Shown piece after piece: positions 34,918 through 43,997 of a DNA stretch of 46,194 nucleotides. A program made the translations under genes and the position numbers. A model generated the notes under the pieces. It made no database searches and had not been told where the DNA came from. It saw only the letters and a list, made by a program, of their open reading frames with translations. The stretch comes from Flavobacteriales bacterium (GTDB taxonomy: Bacteria > Bacteroidota > Bacteroidia > Flavobacteriales > TMED113): NCBI GenBank assembly GCA_002701365.1, contig NZUK01000002.1, positions 1 through 46,194 on the forward strand, in the 5' to 3' direction. The stretch's first letter is position 1, and each line of letters begins with the position of its first letter.

Positions 34918-37239
34918 ATGAAAAATTTACTTACACTTATTTTATGTCTTTTATTTTGTTTGCCACAAAAATCTTCAGCTGATGAAGGTATGTGGCTTCC
35001 TATGTTTATTAAAAAGCTTAATATGGGCGACATGCGAGAAAAAGGTCTTCAGTTAACAGCTGATGAAATTTATAGTATTAACAACTCGTCTCTAAAAGAT
35101 GCTATCATTAATTTTAATGGCTATTGTACTGGTGAGGTGATTTCTTCTAGTGGGCTAATTTTAACAAACCATCATTGTGGATTTGATGCAATTCAAAACC
35201 ATAGTTTAGGCGAAAATGATTATTTGGGTGAGGGTTTTTGGGCCAAAAATTACAAAGAAGAATTACCCAATGAAGGTTTTTTTGTGAAGTTTTTAATAAG
35301 CATGAGTGATGTTTCAAAAGAGGTGCTAGATAGTATTGACTATAGTGCTGACGAGTCTGCTAGAGAAGAACTTGTACGCGAGAGAATTGAAAATATTAAA
35401 AAAAGAGAAATCGGTGATTCTAATTATGAGGCTGAAATTAAATCCTTTTTTGGAGGAAACGAATACTACCTCTTTGTTTATGAAAAATATAGTGATATTA
35501 GGCTGGTTGGCGCGCCCCCTGAGTCAATTGGTAAATACGGTGGTGACACTGATAACTGGATGTGGCCAAGACACACTGGAGACTTTGCTTTGTTTAGGAT
35601 TTATACTGCCCCGGACGGCTCTCCCGCAGAATATGATGAAAAAAATATTCCGCTTGTTCCCAAACATCATTTACCAATTTCATTAGACGGTGTTCAGGAG
35701 GGGGATTTTACAATGATTATGGGTTACCCTGGTGGTACCGATAGATACTTGTCTTCTTTTGGAGTAAAATCTGCTATTGACACATATAATCCAACTGTTG
35801 TTAAAATTAGGGAAGAGAAACTTAATATTCTTAACCGGTACATGCGGGCAGATAGAGATGTTAATATTATGTATGCTAGTAAAAAAGCCAGAATATCAAA
35901 CTATTGGAAGTATTACATTGGTCAAACGCGCGGACTAAAAAGGCTTAATGTTTATCAAAAAAAGCAAGATTTAGAAAATTTATTTTCAAAGTTTGCTAAT
36001 TCAACAAAGATCAATCAATCTATTTATGGGGATGTTTTAGGTACTATTGAGAATGCTCATAAAAAACTAAGCGAAACCACTCTTTCTAGGGTTTACTTGA
36101 ATGAGGCTGCTTGGTCTGGACCAAGCTTTGTTAGATTGGCTCGCCGATCTGAGCGTTTTATTAGGGCCTTAGAGTCTGGAGATGAAGCTAAAATAATTAA
36201 AGCAAAAGAAAACTTTAAAGAATTAATTCATGATAATTTTAAGGAATACAAACAAGAAATTGAAAAAGAAATTTTTGTTAAAATGATGGAAATGTATTCC
36301 GAGGGGGTTCCTTCTGATCAAGCGCCTGAAGCAATTACCTCTTTAACAAAAAAATATCGTGGCAATTTTCAAAAATGGGGCAACGACTTGTATAATAAGT
36401 CTGTTTTTGTTGATGAGAATAAAATAACCGCCCTATTAGACAATTTAAATATGAATTTTTTAGACCTAACCATATCCGAGCTAAAAAACGATCCAGCATA
36501 TAAAATTCAAAAGTCTATCTTAGATAATTACTTTTCTAAAATCAGGCCTCAAAACGCTGAGGCGGAAAAGTCCCTCGCAGTTGCTCAAAGACTATTTATT
36601 GATGGATTAAGAAAAATGTCTCCTAATAAAAAGTTTTATCCTAACGCGAACTTCACTATGAGGCTAACATATGGAAGTGTAGGCTCGTATAGTCCTGGTA
36701 ACGCTGTAGAATATGATTTTATAACTACTCTAGACGGTGTCTTTGAAAAAATGGACAACGACAATCCTGAATTTATTGTTCCTGAAAAATTAGTGGAACT
36801 ACACAAAGACCGTGACTATGGTCAATATGGTAATCCCGACGGATCACTAAGTGTTTGTTTTATCTCAAACAATGATATTACTGGTGGAAACTCTGGGTCC
36901 CCTGTTATAAATTCAATGGGGCATTTAGTTGGGTGCGCTTTTGACGGTAACTGGGAAGCTATGAGCGGAGATATTGCTTTTGAAAATCAATTACAACGCA
37001 CAATCTCGGTTGATGCTAGATATATTTTATTTATAATTGATAAGTTTGCAGGAGCGTCGAATATTATAAATGAGCTTACTTTATTTAAGGGTAAAAAGTT
37101 GGGGCAGAAAAAAGAAAATAGTCGAGTTAAAAAAACATACCGATCGATTTGGAGTGAAAATTCTAACGTTAGAAAAAAATATAGAACATATAAAGCTTTT
37201 AGAAAGGCTGCTATAGAATGGAACGATCAAAATAGTTAA
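34918..37239 (+). CDS. S46 family peptidase (dipeptidyl-peptidase 7/11 type)
   Basis: The 773-residue protein has an N-terminal signal (ending about residue 20, SSADEGMWLP). It carries the S46 serine-protease triad: His in ILTNHHCGFD (residues 85-86), Asp in YGGDTDNWMWPRHTGDF, and Ser in ITGGNSGSPV. Such enzymes release dipeptides in the periplasm. Eighteen residues after the Ser lies Gly in AFDGNWE, the residue I associate with DPP7-like (broad, hydrophobic) rather than DPP11-like (Asp/Glu) specificity. It starts 6 bases after the DUF2480 gene. Confidence 0.93.
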   Translation: MKNLLTLILCLLFCLPQKSSADEGMWLPMFIKKLNMGDMREKGLQLTADEIYSINNSSLKDAIINFNGYCTGEVISSSGLILTNHHCGFDAIQNHSLGENDYLGEGFWAKNYKEELPNEGFFVKFLISMSDVSKEVLDSIDYSADESAREELVRERIENIKKREIGDSNYEAEIKSFFGGNEYYLFVYEKYSDIRLVGAPPESIGKYGGDTDNWMWPRHTGDFALFRIYTAPDGSPAEYDEKNIPLVPKHHLPISLDGVQEGDFTMIMGYPGGTDRYLSSFGVKSAIDTYNPTVVKIREEKLNILNRYMRADRDVNIMYASKKARISNYWKYYIGQTRGLKRLNVYQKKQDLENLFSKFANSTKINQSIYGDVLGTIENAHKKLSETTLSRVYLNEAAWSGPSFVRLARRSERFIRALESGDEAKIIKAKENFKELIHDNFKEYKQEIEKEIFVKMMEMYSEGVPSDQAPEAITSLTKKYRGNFQKWGNDLYNKSVFVDENKITALLDNLNMNFLDLTISELKNDPAYKIQKSILDNYFSKIRPQNAEAEKSLAVAQRLFIDGLRKMSPNKKFYPNANFTMRLTYGSVGSYSPGNAVEYDFITTLDGVFEKMDNDNPEFIVPEKLVELHKDRDYGQYGNPDGSLSVCFISNNDITGGNSGSPVINSMGHLVGCAFDGNWEAMSGDIAFENQLQRTISVDARYILFIIDKFAGASNIINELTLFKGKKLGQKKENSRVKKTYRSIWSENSNVRKKYRTYKAFRKAAIEWNDQNS

Positions 37240-37247
37240 TTTATTCT

Positions 37248-38141
37248 ATGATTGATTTGGCTCTATTGACAGAGAAGAGATATTTAAATCCTGAATTAGA
37301 AAGTTGGTATGTTAAAAATATTCTTCATGAAGACCAATTAATCCAAGACGAGCTAAACAGGCTTGGTGTTTCATCTAAAAGAGTTGCGTGGGACGACTGT
37401 TTTAATCCTTCTTTGTTTCGTTTTTCACTATTTCGCACAACTTGGAATTATTTTGAAAAAATTGATCAGTTTTATAGTTTTTTAAATAACTGCCGCGGAA
37501 AAACTAAATTTATTAATCCTCTAGATTCAATAACTTGGAATCTTGATAAAAATTATTTGATCGAACTAGAAAGCGCTGGAATTAATATTGTAAAAACACA
37601 TCTAACAAAAAAATCTTCCCCCCTAAGCCTTTTCTCAATTACCAAGCAACATAATTGGGGTGATATTGTCATTAAACCTCGTGTTTCGGCTGCAGGCTGG
37701 AACACTCATTATATTAAAAAAACCAGCCTACAACAAAATGAATCTTTATTTCAAAAATTGGCACAAAAATACGATATGATAGTTCAGCCTTTTCAAGAAA
37801 ATATTATTTCTTTTGGAGAGTTGTCACTGATGGTGATAAACGGTGTGTTTACCCATGCTGTTTTAAAGAGGGCAAAACATGGGGACTTTAGGGTTCAGGA
37901 TGATTTTGGAGGCTCTGTAGAGCCCTACAGCCCCACAAAAGATCAAATTGTTTTTGCAGAAAAAATCCTCCAAAAAATCCCATTTAAATGTTTATATGCA
38001 AGGATTGATGTCGTTTTAGATAATAATAATAATCTTGCTCTTTCAGAATTGGAGTTGATTGAGCCCGAAATGTGGTTTAGGTATAACCGCGACGCAGCCG
38101 TTAGGCTGGCTGAGAGTGTTAGGTCTTATATTAAGTCCTAA
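37248..38141 (+). CDS. ATP-grasp family protein, substrate unknown
   Basis: The 297-residue protein resembles the glutathione-synthetase-like ATP-grasp group. Supporting parts are VIKPRVSAAGWNTHYI (ATP-lysine region), the hinge VQPFQENIISFGELSLMVING, and the C-terminal metal-binding CLYARIDVVLDNNNNLALSELELIEPEMWFR. The N-terminal part (SLFRTTWNYF) fits a substrate-domain of this subfamily. These proteins ligate a carboxylate to an amine or thiol; the substrate here is not known to me. It follows the S46 peptidase by 8 bases, so a link to peptide metabolism is possible. It converges on the purF-like gene. Confidence 0.82.
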   Translation: MIDLALLTEKRYLNPELESWYVKNILHEDQLIQDELNRLGVSSKRVAWDDCFNPSLFRFSLFRTTWNYFEKIDQFYSFLNNCRGKTKFINPLDSITWNLDKNYLIELESAGINIVKTHLTKKSSPLSLFSITKQHNWGDIVIKPRVSAAGWNTHYIKKTSLQQNESLFQKLAQKYDMIVQPFQENIISFGELSLMVINGVFTHAVLKRAKHGDFRVQDDFGGSVEPYSPTKDQIVFAEKILQKIPFKCLYARIDVVLDNNNNLALSELELIEPEMWFRYNRDAAVRLAESVRSYIKS

Positions 38142-40027
38142 TATGCCCTAGAGTCTCTACCCTCTATATAATATACTAGGGACTTATTAGCCACCTTGTT
38201 TCCTCCGGGCGTTGGATAATTTCCTGTAAAATACCAGTCCCCCGTATGCTCCGGGCATGCTTGGTGAAGGTCTTCCACTCTTTGAAATATAATGTCAAAT
38301 TCTGTTGATAAATTATCTGTTTTTAAAAGGAGGGCTATTTCTTTTGAAATTTCTTCATTTGTAAACCAGGAATATAGTTCTTTGAGGTGGTTTTGCTGAT
38401 TTTCTTTTGGTTGTTTAAGAGCTTTTTTACATTTTTCATAAATAGTGGATATGTGTTTTTTTCCTTCAGGTGTTTTGTTTAACAATGAAATAACTCCCTT
38501 AAAAGCAATAAAGTCTCCTAGTTTTGCCATGTCTATTCCATAACAATCTGGGTACCTTATTTGAGGAGCCGAAGAAACTACTATTATTTTTTTGAGATTT
38601 AGTCGATCTAAAATTCTTAATATACTTTTTTTCAAGGTTGTTCCCCTCACAATACTATCATCTAGTATTACTAGTGTATCTTTACTTGTTGACGCTCCAT
38701 ATGTAACGTCATAAACGTGCCCCACTAAACCATCCCTGTCGCTATCCGAGGTAATAAATGTTCTAAGTTTAGCGTCTTTAACCGCCATCTTCTCTATTCT
38801 TATTTTTTGGGAAATAATCTTTTGCAGCTCTTCATTATTTCCGCGCTTTAATAGGTTTAGTTTTTGTTTGCCCAATTCTTCCTCGAGCGAAGAGACTAAG
38901 CCCAAGAAGGCTGTTTCTGCCGTGTTTGGTATGTATGAAAAAATAGTGTTATCTAAATCATTATTAATTTTTCGCAGAACAAGATTTTTTAAAAACGCTC
39001 CTAGTTTTTTTCTTTCATTATATATTTCAATATCGTTTCCTCTTGAGAAATATATTCTCTCGAAAGAACATGCAGACCTTTTTTGGGGATCTATAATTTG
39101 ATTAAATTCTATTTCTCCATTTTTTTTGACAATAATCGCCTGCCCTCTTGGAAGCTCTTTTATTTTATCTGAACTAACATTAAATGCTGTTTGAATAACC
39201 GGTCTTTCTGATGTTACAACTGCTATTTCGTCGTCATGGTAATAGTATGCTGGCCGTATGCCGTTTGGATCTCTTAATGCAAATGCATCACCGTGACCGA
39301 TAATGCCCCCTAAAACATAGCCACCATCCCATTTTTTTGAAGCATTAATTAATATGTTTGAGATGTTTAAATTGTCTTCTATTAATTTTGAAATTTCAAT
39401 ATTGCTTTTAGACTGCGCCTTATACTGATTATATAGCCTTGAATTTTCTTCGTCTGTAAAATGACCTATTTTTTCTAAAATTGTAACGGTGTCGGACTTT
39501 TCTTTTGGATGTTGACCAAGTTCAATTAATTGATTAAGTAATTCATCTACATTTGTCATATTAAAGTTTCCTGCCAAAACTAAATTTCTTGATTTCCAGT
39601 TGTTTTGCCTTAAAAATGGGTGACATTGTGAAATGCTGTTTTTACCATATGTTCCATATCTCAAGTGGCCTAAAAAAAGTTCGCCCATAAATGAGCAATT
39701 TTGTTTCATCCAATTAGGGTCGTTAAATTCGGAGGGGTAATTTTTTTTGATACTTTTAAAGTTATCGCTGATTTTTGAAAACAAATCTTGAATTGCATTT
39801 TGATTTACAGACCTCCTGCGACTAATATAAGGTTTGCCTGGTTTCGTTTGCAGTTTAATATTAACTAACCCAGCCCCATCTTGACCTCTATTTACCTGCT
39901 TCTGCATTAATAAATACATTTTATTTAACCCATACAAAGAGGTTCCGTATTTTTCTTGATAATAACTTAAGGGTTTTAATAGCCTTAATAAGGCTATACC
40001 ACACTCGTGTTTTATTTTGTCGCTCAT
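38138..40027 (-). CDS. purF: long amidophosphoribosyltransferase (PurF-type)
   Basis: The 629-residue protein combines a class II glutamine amidotransferase domain and a phosphoribosyltransferase domain. The nucleophile is Cys9 after a short propeptide (MSDKIKHE), followed by CGIALLRLL, RGQDGAGLV and ELFLGHLRYGTYG. The PRPP loop is VILDDSIVRGTTLKK. It differs from standard PurF (about 500 residues) by insertions, for example around residues 170-230 and 370-410, and by an extended C-terminus. Bacteroidota often carry this long form beside a standard PurF, so its exact role is uncertain. Confidence 0.88.
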   Translation of the reverse strand: MSDKIKHECGIALLRLLKPLSYYQEKYGTSLYGLNKMYLLMQKQVNRGQDGAGLVNIKLQTKPGKPYISRRRSVNQNAIQDLFSKISDNFKSIKKNYPSEFNDPNWMKQNCSFMGELFLGHLRYGTYGKNSISQCHPFLRQNNWKSRNLVLAGNFNMTNVDELLNQLIELGQHPKEKSDTVTILEKIGHFTDEENSRLYNQYKAQSKSNIEISKLIEDNLNISNILINASKKWDGGYVLGGIIGHGDAFALRDPNGIRPAYYYHDDEIAVVTSERPVIQTAFNVSSDKIKELPRGQAIIVKKNGEIEFNQIIDPQKRSACSFERIYFSRGNDIEIYNERKKLGAFLKNLVLRKINNDLDNTIFSYIPNTAETAFLGLVSSLEEELGKQKLNLLKRGNNEELQKIISQKIRIEKMAVKDAKLRTFITSDSDRDGLVGHVYDVTYGASTSKDTLVILDDSIVRGTTLKKSILRILDRLNLKKIIVVSSAPQIRYPDCYGIDMAKLGDFIAFKGVISLLNKTPEGKKHISTIYEKCKKALKQPKENQQNHLKELYSWFTNEEISKEIALLLKTDNLSTEFDIIFQRVEDLHQACPEHTGDWYFTGNYPTPGGNKVANKSLVYYIEGRDSRAY

Positions 40028-40048
40028 TTGTATTGCTTTAATATAAAT

Positions 40049-41089
40049 TTATAAAAAATCTTCTTTTTTCTTTCCCAGCCAACTAAGTACATTCTTGCAC
40101 CAAATTTCTGTGACCTCTTTATTAGTTAAAATGCCCAGCTCTAACGCTTGGTCTAAAACTTTTCCTGGATAAGACGATCCCACCCCGTCAACTTCTCCCA
40201 GAGGAAAGGGGTCGTCCAGCCCCATTATTATTTGACCTGCGCCTACACGTTTCTTTAACAAATTTAATGTGTGTGGATCATGCACTAGTGTATCAAAGTA
40301 TATGTTTTTTTGTCCCAAGGTTTTTCTGGGGTCTTGTAGGCCTTTAAATAAGTCTGGCCTGCCCTCAAAACCCTGAACCCTTCTGCCATGGTTAGCGGCG
40401 CCAAGCATGCCTCCATGAGCAAAACTGGTTCTTATGTTTGGATATTTATTTGGCAAATCTCTAAGACTAAAAACGTGTAGTGCGTCTGCACACTGTGCCA
40501 TCATCCAAACCAAATGAAATCTCCAATACTGATTTTTTAAAGCAATCATTTTATCGCCGTCATATGGATGAATTTGAATTGATAAACTATGTTTATTAGC
40601 TAGTTCAAATATCGGATCCACGTCCGATTCAGCAATGGTCATCCATTCTCCTTTTTTATTTAAAAAATGTGTGGGTAAACAAAGTAGTTTTAATCCTAGC
40701 TTATTGACGCATCGGTCTATTTCTTTCAAAGAGTGATCTATGTATAGTGGCTGAACCACAAAACCACAAGTAAATTTTTCTGGATAATCATTCTGAATAC
40801 GAGCATTAAAATTATTTTGAAAGTTAATTGCATCAATACAATCTTGTTTTTTCCACCCATTACAATATAGTTGCGAAAGACTCAGCATAACACCATGATC
40901 AATATTGTGTTGAGTCATCCATTGTATTTTATCTTTAATAAAGTAATTAGGGCTGGTAATTGGCCTGGTCCAACTTCCTTGTCTCATGAACCTCTTGTCT
41001 TCATCAATCCAAAAAAGCTTCTTGTCTTTCATGAATTGAGGGATCTGATGGGGCTCTGGCAGAATATGTCCGTGTCCATTTATTCGCAT
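40049..41089 (-). CDS. nbaD: 2-amino-3-carboxymuconate-6-semialdehyde decarboxylase (ACMSD)
   Basis: The 346-residue amidohydrolase-fold enzyme decarboxylates ACMS to 2-aminomuconate semialdehyde. Zinc-ligand positions are recognisable: His6 and His8 in INGHGHILPEP, His in IQIHPYDGD, His in SFAHGGMLGAANHGRR, and Asp in MGLDDPFPLGE. Length is typical. It lies 28 bases downstream of the gene for the dioxygenase that makes its substrate, on the same strand, which strongly supports ACMSD over other amidohydrolases. Confidence 0.94.
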   Translation of the reverse strand: MRINGHGHILPEPHQIPQFMKDKKLFWIDEDKRFMRQGSWTRPITSPNYFIKDKIQWMTQHNIDHGVMLSLSQLYCNGWKKQDCIDAINFQNNFNARIQNDYPEKFTCGFVVQPLYIDHSLKEIDRCVNKLGLKLLCLPTHFLNKKGEWMTIAESDVDPIFELANKHSLSIQIHPYDGDKMIALKNQYWRFHLVWMMAQCADALHVFSLRDLPNKYPNIRTSFAHGGMLGAANHGRRVQGFEGRPDLFKGLQDPRKTLGQKNIYFDTLVHDPHTLNLLKKRVGAGQIIMGLDDPFPLGEVDGVGSSYPGKVLDQALELGILTNKEVTEIWCKNVLSWLGKKKEDFL

Positions 41090-41117
41090 GACATAGTTTT
41101 AAATTTACTATATTTTC

Positions 41118-41648
41118 CTAAATATACCTTTCGTCTACGTCCATAATTTCTCCTGAAATTGGGCACGTTCTTAGCTTTTCGTTTTTATAAAATTTTTTAA
41201 AAACTGGTAAAAAATCCTTTTCTATGTTAGTTAAGTGAAAATACTCTTCGTATAAAAGCGCATTTTCTTTCTCTGAAAACCACATAAGACCATCCTTGTG
41301 GTGTGGCTCTCTTTTTCTTTCTATAACAAGACCCACTGAGCCCGCTGGCCTAATGGGCGAGTGTGGAATTTTTGGGGGCAACAAAAACATTTCACCCTCA
41401 TTAATTACAACCTCTGTCTTTTTTCCTTTCTGTTGTGTTTTAACAATAATATTTCCCTTTATTTGATAAAACAACTCCTCTGTTTCGTTGTAATGATAAT
41501 CTTTTCGTGAGTTTGGTCCGCCAACTATCATCACAATGTAATCTTCTGAATCAATATATAAATTTTTGTTACCAACAGGCGGCTTTAAAAGATGTTGATT
41601 TTCTTTGATCCACCGACTAAGATTAAATGGTGCGCGAATATTTCCCAT
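41118..41648 (-). CDS. nbaC: 3-hydroxyanthranilate 3,4-dioxygenase
   Basis: The 176-residue cupin enzyme opens the ring of 3-hydroxyanthranilate to give ACMS. Iron ligands His52, Glu58 and His96 lie in DYHYNETEELFYQIKG and PPKIPHSPIRP, with substrate residues Arg48, Arg100 and Glu110 also present. Bacterial enzymes usually carry a C-terminal rubredoxin-like site with two CxxC pairs. Here positions 125, 128 and 165 are Ser, Glu and Ser, and only Cys162 (RTCPISG) remains, so that site cannot form. It is divergent from the SDR gene. Confidence 0.95.
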   Translation of the reverse strand: MGNIRAPFNLSRWIKENQHLLKPPVGNKNLYIDSEDYIVMIVGGPNSRKDYHYNETEELFYQIKGNIIVKTQQKGKKTEVVINEGEMFLLPPKIPHSPIRPAGSVGLVIERKREPHHKDGLMWFSEKENALLYEEYFHLTNIEKDFLPVFKKFYKNEKLRTCPISGEIMDVDERYI

Positions 41649-41689
41649 AGTTTCAAATTATTTATCATAAACAATGAATGTAAAATAGT

Positions 41690-41697
41690 TATATTTG
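41690..41697 (+). promoter_or_regulatory. putative -7 box of the SDR-nbaE-nbaF run
   Basis: TATATTTG is an exact TAnnTTTG match in the 56-base gap between divergent nbaC and the SDR gene. It ends 7 bases before the SDR ATG, so transcription would start at or just before the start codon, a nearly leaderless mRNA. A clear -33 TTG is lacking. Confidence 0.45.
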
Positions 41698-41704
41698 AGA
41701 CAAT

Positions 41705-42490
41705 ATGGAAATAAATCTAAAAAATAAAACTGCCTGGGTCTTTGGTGGCTCTAAAGGAATTGGTCGCGCAATCGCAATTCAACTATCTAGGTCTGGTGCG
41801 AATATCTTATTAGTTTCAAGAAACAAAACAGATTTAATTAAAACAAAAGACGAGCTCTGTGTTAAACATAATCAAGATCACGATTTTATTTCTGTTGATA
41901 TGTCAAATATAGTGTTGTTAACAAAAACAATTAAAAACTATATAAACCTTAATAGTGTTGATATTGTTGTTAATAATTCGGGTGGCCCTGCTGGTGGTCC
42001 TGCTCACACGGCAGAGGCTGATGAATATTTGTCAGCATTTAATCAACATGTTTTATCTGCACAAATAATAAATCAAATTGTTTTGCCTATAATGAAACGA
42101 AAGCAATTTGGTAGAATTATAAATATTATATCCACTTCTGTTAAACAGCCTATTGAAGGATTGGGGGTGTCTAATACTGTTCGTGGGGCCATGGCGAGTT
42201 GGAGCAAAACACTATCTGTGGAATTGGGTCAATTTGGCATAACTGTAAACAATATTTTGCCCGGTGCCACAAAAACTGATAGATTAATACAATTAATCCA
42301 AAGTAAGGCTAATAAAAACGGTGTCTCATCTGAATTGGTTGCAGAAACAATGAGAAAAAATATTCCTATCGGAAGGTTTGCTGAGCCTAATGAAATTGCA
42401 TACACTGTTGTATTTCTTTGTTCTGGTTTTGCCAGCTATATAAATGGTGTAAATATTCCTATTGACGGTGGACGAACTAAATCACTTTAA
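41705..42490 (+). CDS. atypical short-chain dehydrogenase/reductase-fold protein
   Basis: The 261-residue Rossmann protein has the nucleotide motif FGGSKGIGRA (residues 13-22) and VVNNSGGPAGG. The usual catalytic Tyr-x-x-x-Lys is replaced: after INIISTSVKQPIEGLG comes SNTVRGAM, giving Ser156 and Arg160. A subgroup of SDR proteins with an SNxxR-like motif exists, and its chemistry is not well defined. The C-terminus ASYINGVNIPIDGGRTKS is normal. It heads the gene run for aminomuconate oxidation, so a role in that pathway is likely, but the reaction is unknown. Confidence 0.88.
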   Translation: MEINLKNKTAWVFGGSKGIGRAIAIQLSRSGANILLVSRNKTDLIKTKDELCVKHNQDHDFISVDMSNIVLLTKTIKNYINLNSVDIVVNNSGGPAGGPAHTAEADEYLSAFNQHVLSAQIINQIVLPIMKRKQFGRIINIISTSVKQPIEGLGVSNTVRGAMASWSKTLSVELGQFGITVNNILPGATKTDRLIQLIQSKANKNGVSSELVAETMRKNIPIGRFAEPNEIAYTVVFLCSGFASYINGVNIPIDGGRTKSL

Positions 42491-42511
42491 TTAATATATG
42501 GTTTTTTATAT

Positions 42512-43957
42512 ATGTTGAAAATTAAAAATTATATTGGTGGCTCCTTTTTAGGCCCTAAAAACAAAAAATATATCAATAATACTAGCCCTACAAATGGTGT
42601 TAAGTATTCTTTGATTCCTGACAGCAATTCTGTTGATGTGAGTCTGGCTATTAAATCTGCAAAAATAGCCTTTAAGTCTTGGGGGTCCTCTACAAAAGAG
42701 CACCGTTATGGCTGGCTGATGAAATTGGCAGATGCTATTGATAATCACGCTGAAGAGCTTGTTGTTGCAGAAAGCTATGATAATGGGAAACCTGAGTGGC
42801 TAGCTAAAAGCGTTGATATTCCAAGGTGTTCCGCAAATATTCGGTTTTTTGCAACGGCATTGCTTCATTTTGACTCTGACTCACATAGCATGGATGGGTC
42901 AGCCTTAAATTATACTCTAAAACAGCCTATTGGGATTGCCGGCTGTATTTCTCCTTGGAATTTACCGCTATACTTGTTAACGTGGAAAATTGCGCCCGCC
43001 ATTGCCTCTGGAAATACTGTTGTTGCAAAGCCATCAGAGTTGACTCCATACACCGCGTACCTTTTAAGTAAAATTTGTGATGAAATTAATTTTCCCAAAG
43101 GAGTTATAAATATTGTTCATGGCTATGGCGCAACAGCAGGAAATGCGATTGTGGAAAAAGCCGATGTTATTTCGTTCACCGGGGGGACGGATACAGGAAA
43201 AATTATTGCCTCCAAGGCTGCTAAAAACTTTAAAAAATACTCTCTTGAGCTTGGTGGCAAAAACCCAACACTTGTGTTTGGAGATTGTGATTTTAATTTA
43301 GCGGTAAACAATGCTGTAAAATCGGCATTTTTGAATCAAGGTCAAATTTGTCTTTGTGGATCACGAATTCTTGTAGAAGATTCTATTTATGATAATTTTT
43401 TATCTGCTTTTTTAGAAAAAACCAAACAACTTGTTGTTGGTGACCCTAAAAATAAAACTAGTAATCTTGGCTCTATTGTTTCCGAAGAACATTTAAATAA
43501 AATAATCTTAAAAATTGAACAGGCAAAAAAAGAAGGTGGAAAGGTTCTTGTGGGGGGAGAAAGGGTCTTTTTAAATGGTGATTTGAAAAATGGTTATTAT
43601 TTGTCGCCCACCATAATTACCCACACGAAAAACACAGACAAAATAAATCAAGAAGAAGTTTTTGGACCTGTTGCAACAGTAATGCCTTTTAAAAATGAAG
43701 AAGAAGCAATAAGTCTTTGTAATGGCACTAAGTATGGTTTATCTGCTTCAGTGTTTACTAATAATGTTTCTAGGGCTCATAGGGTTGCCTCTAAAATTGA
43801 CGCAGGTGTAATTTGGATTAATACTTGGCTATTAAGAGACCTTAGGATTCCATTTGGAGGAATGAAGCAGTCGGGTTTTGGAAGAGAAGGGGGTTATTAT
43901 TCTTTAGACTTTTTTACAGAGACAAAAAATGTGTGTGTTAAGATTGAAAAGGATTAA
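42512..43957 (+). CDS. nbaE: 2-aminomuconic 6-semialdehyde dehydrogenase
   Basis: The 481-residue NAD-dependent aldehyde dehydrogenase has Cys280 in FLNQGQICLCGSR as nucleophile. Glu246 in SLELGGKNP is the general base, Asn150 in ISPWNLPLYLL stabilises the oxyanion, and Lys173 in VVAKPSELTP contacts NAD. Sequence alone gives only the family. The neighbours (dioxygenase, ACMSD and aminomuconate deaminase) identify the substrate as 2-aminomuconate semialdehyde, made by ACMSD, with 2-aminomuconate as product. Confidence 0.92.
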   Translation: MLKIKNYIGGSFLGPKNKKYINNTSPTNGVKYSLIPDSNSVDVSLAIKSAKIAFKSWGSSTKEHRYGWLMKLADAIDNHAEELVVAESYDNGKPEWLAKSVDIPRCSANIRFFATALLHFDSDSHSMDGSALNYTLKQPIGIAGCISPWNLPLYLLTWKIAPAIASGNTVVAKPSELTPYTAYLLSKICDEINFPKGVINIVHGYGATAGNAIVEKADVISFTGGTDTGKIIASKAAKNFKKYSLELGGKNPTLVFGDCDFNLAVNNAVKSAFLNQGQICLCGSRILVEDSIYDNFLSAFLEKTKQLVVGDPKNKTSNLGSIVSEEHLNKIILKIEQAKKEGGKVLVGGERVFLNGDLKNGYYLSPTIITHTKNTDKINQEEVFGPVATVMPFKNEEEAISLCNGTKYGLSASVFTNNVSRAHRVASKIDAGVIWINTWLLRDLRIPFGGMKQSGFGREGGYYSLDFFTETKNVCVKIEKD

Positions 43958-43997
43958 ATATGTGATATATTTATTGTTAAAATAATATCCTCTCAAT

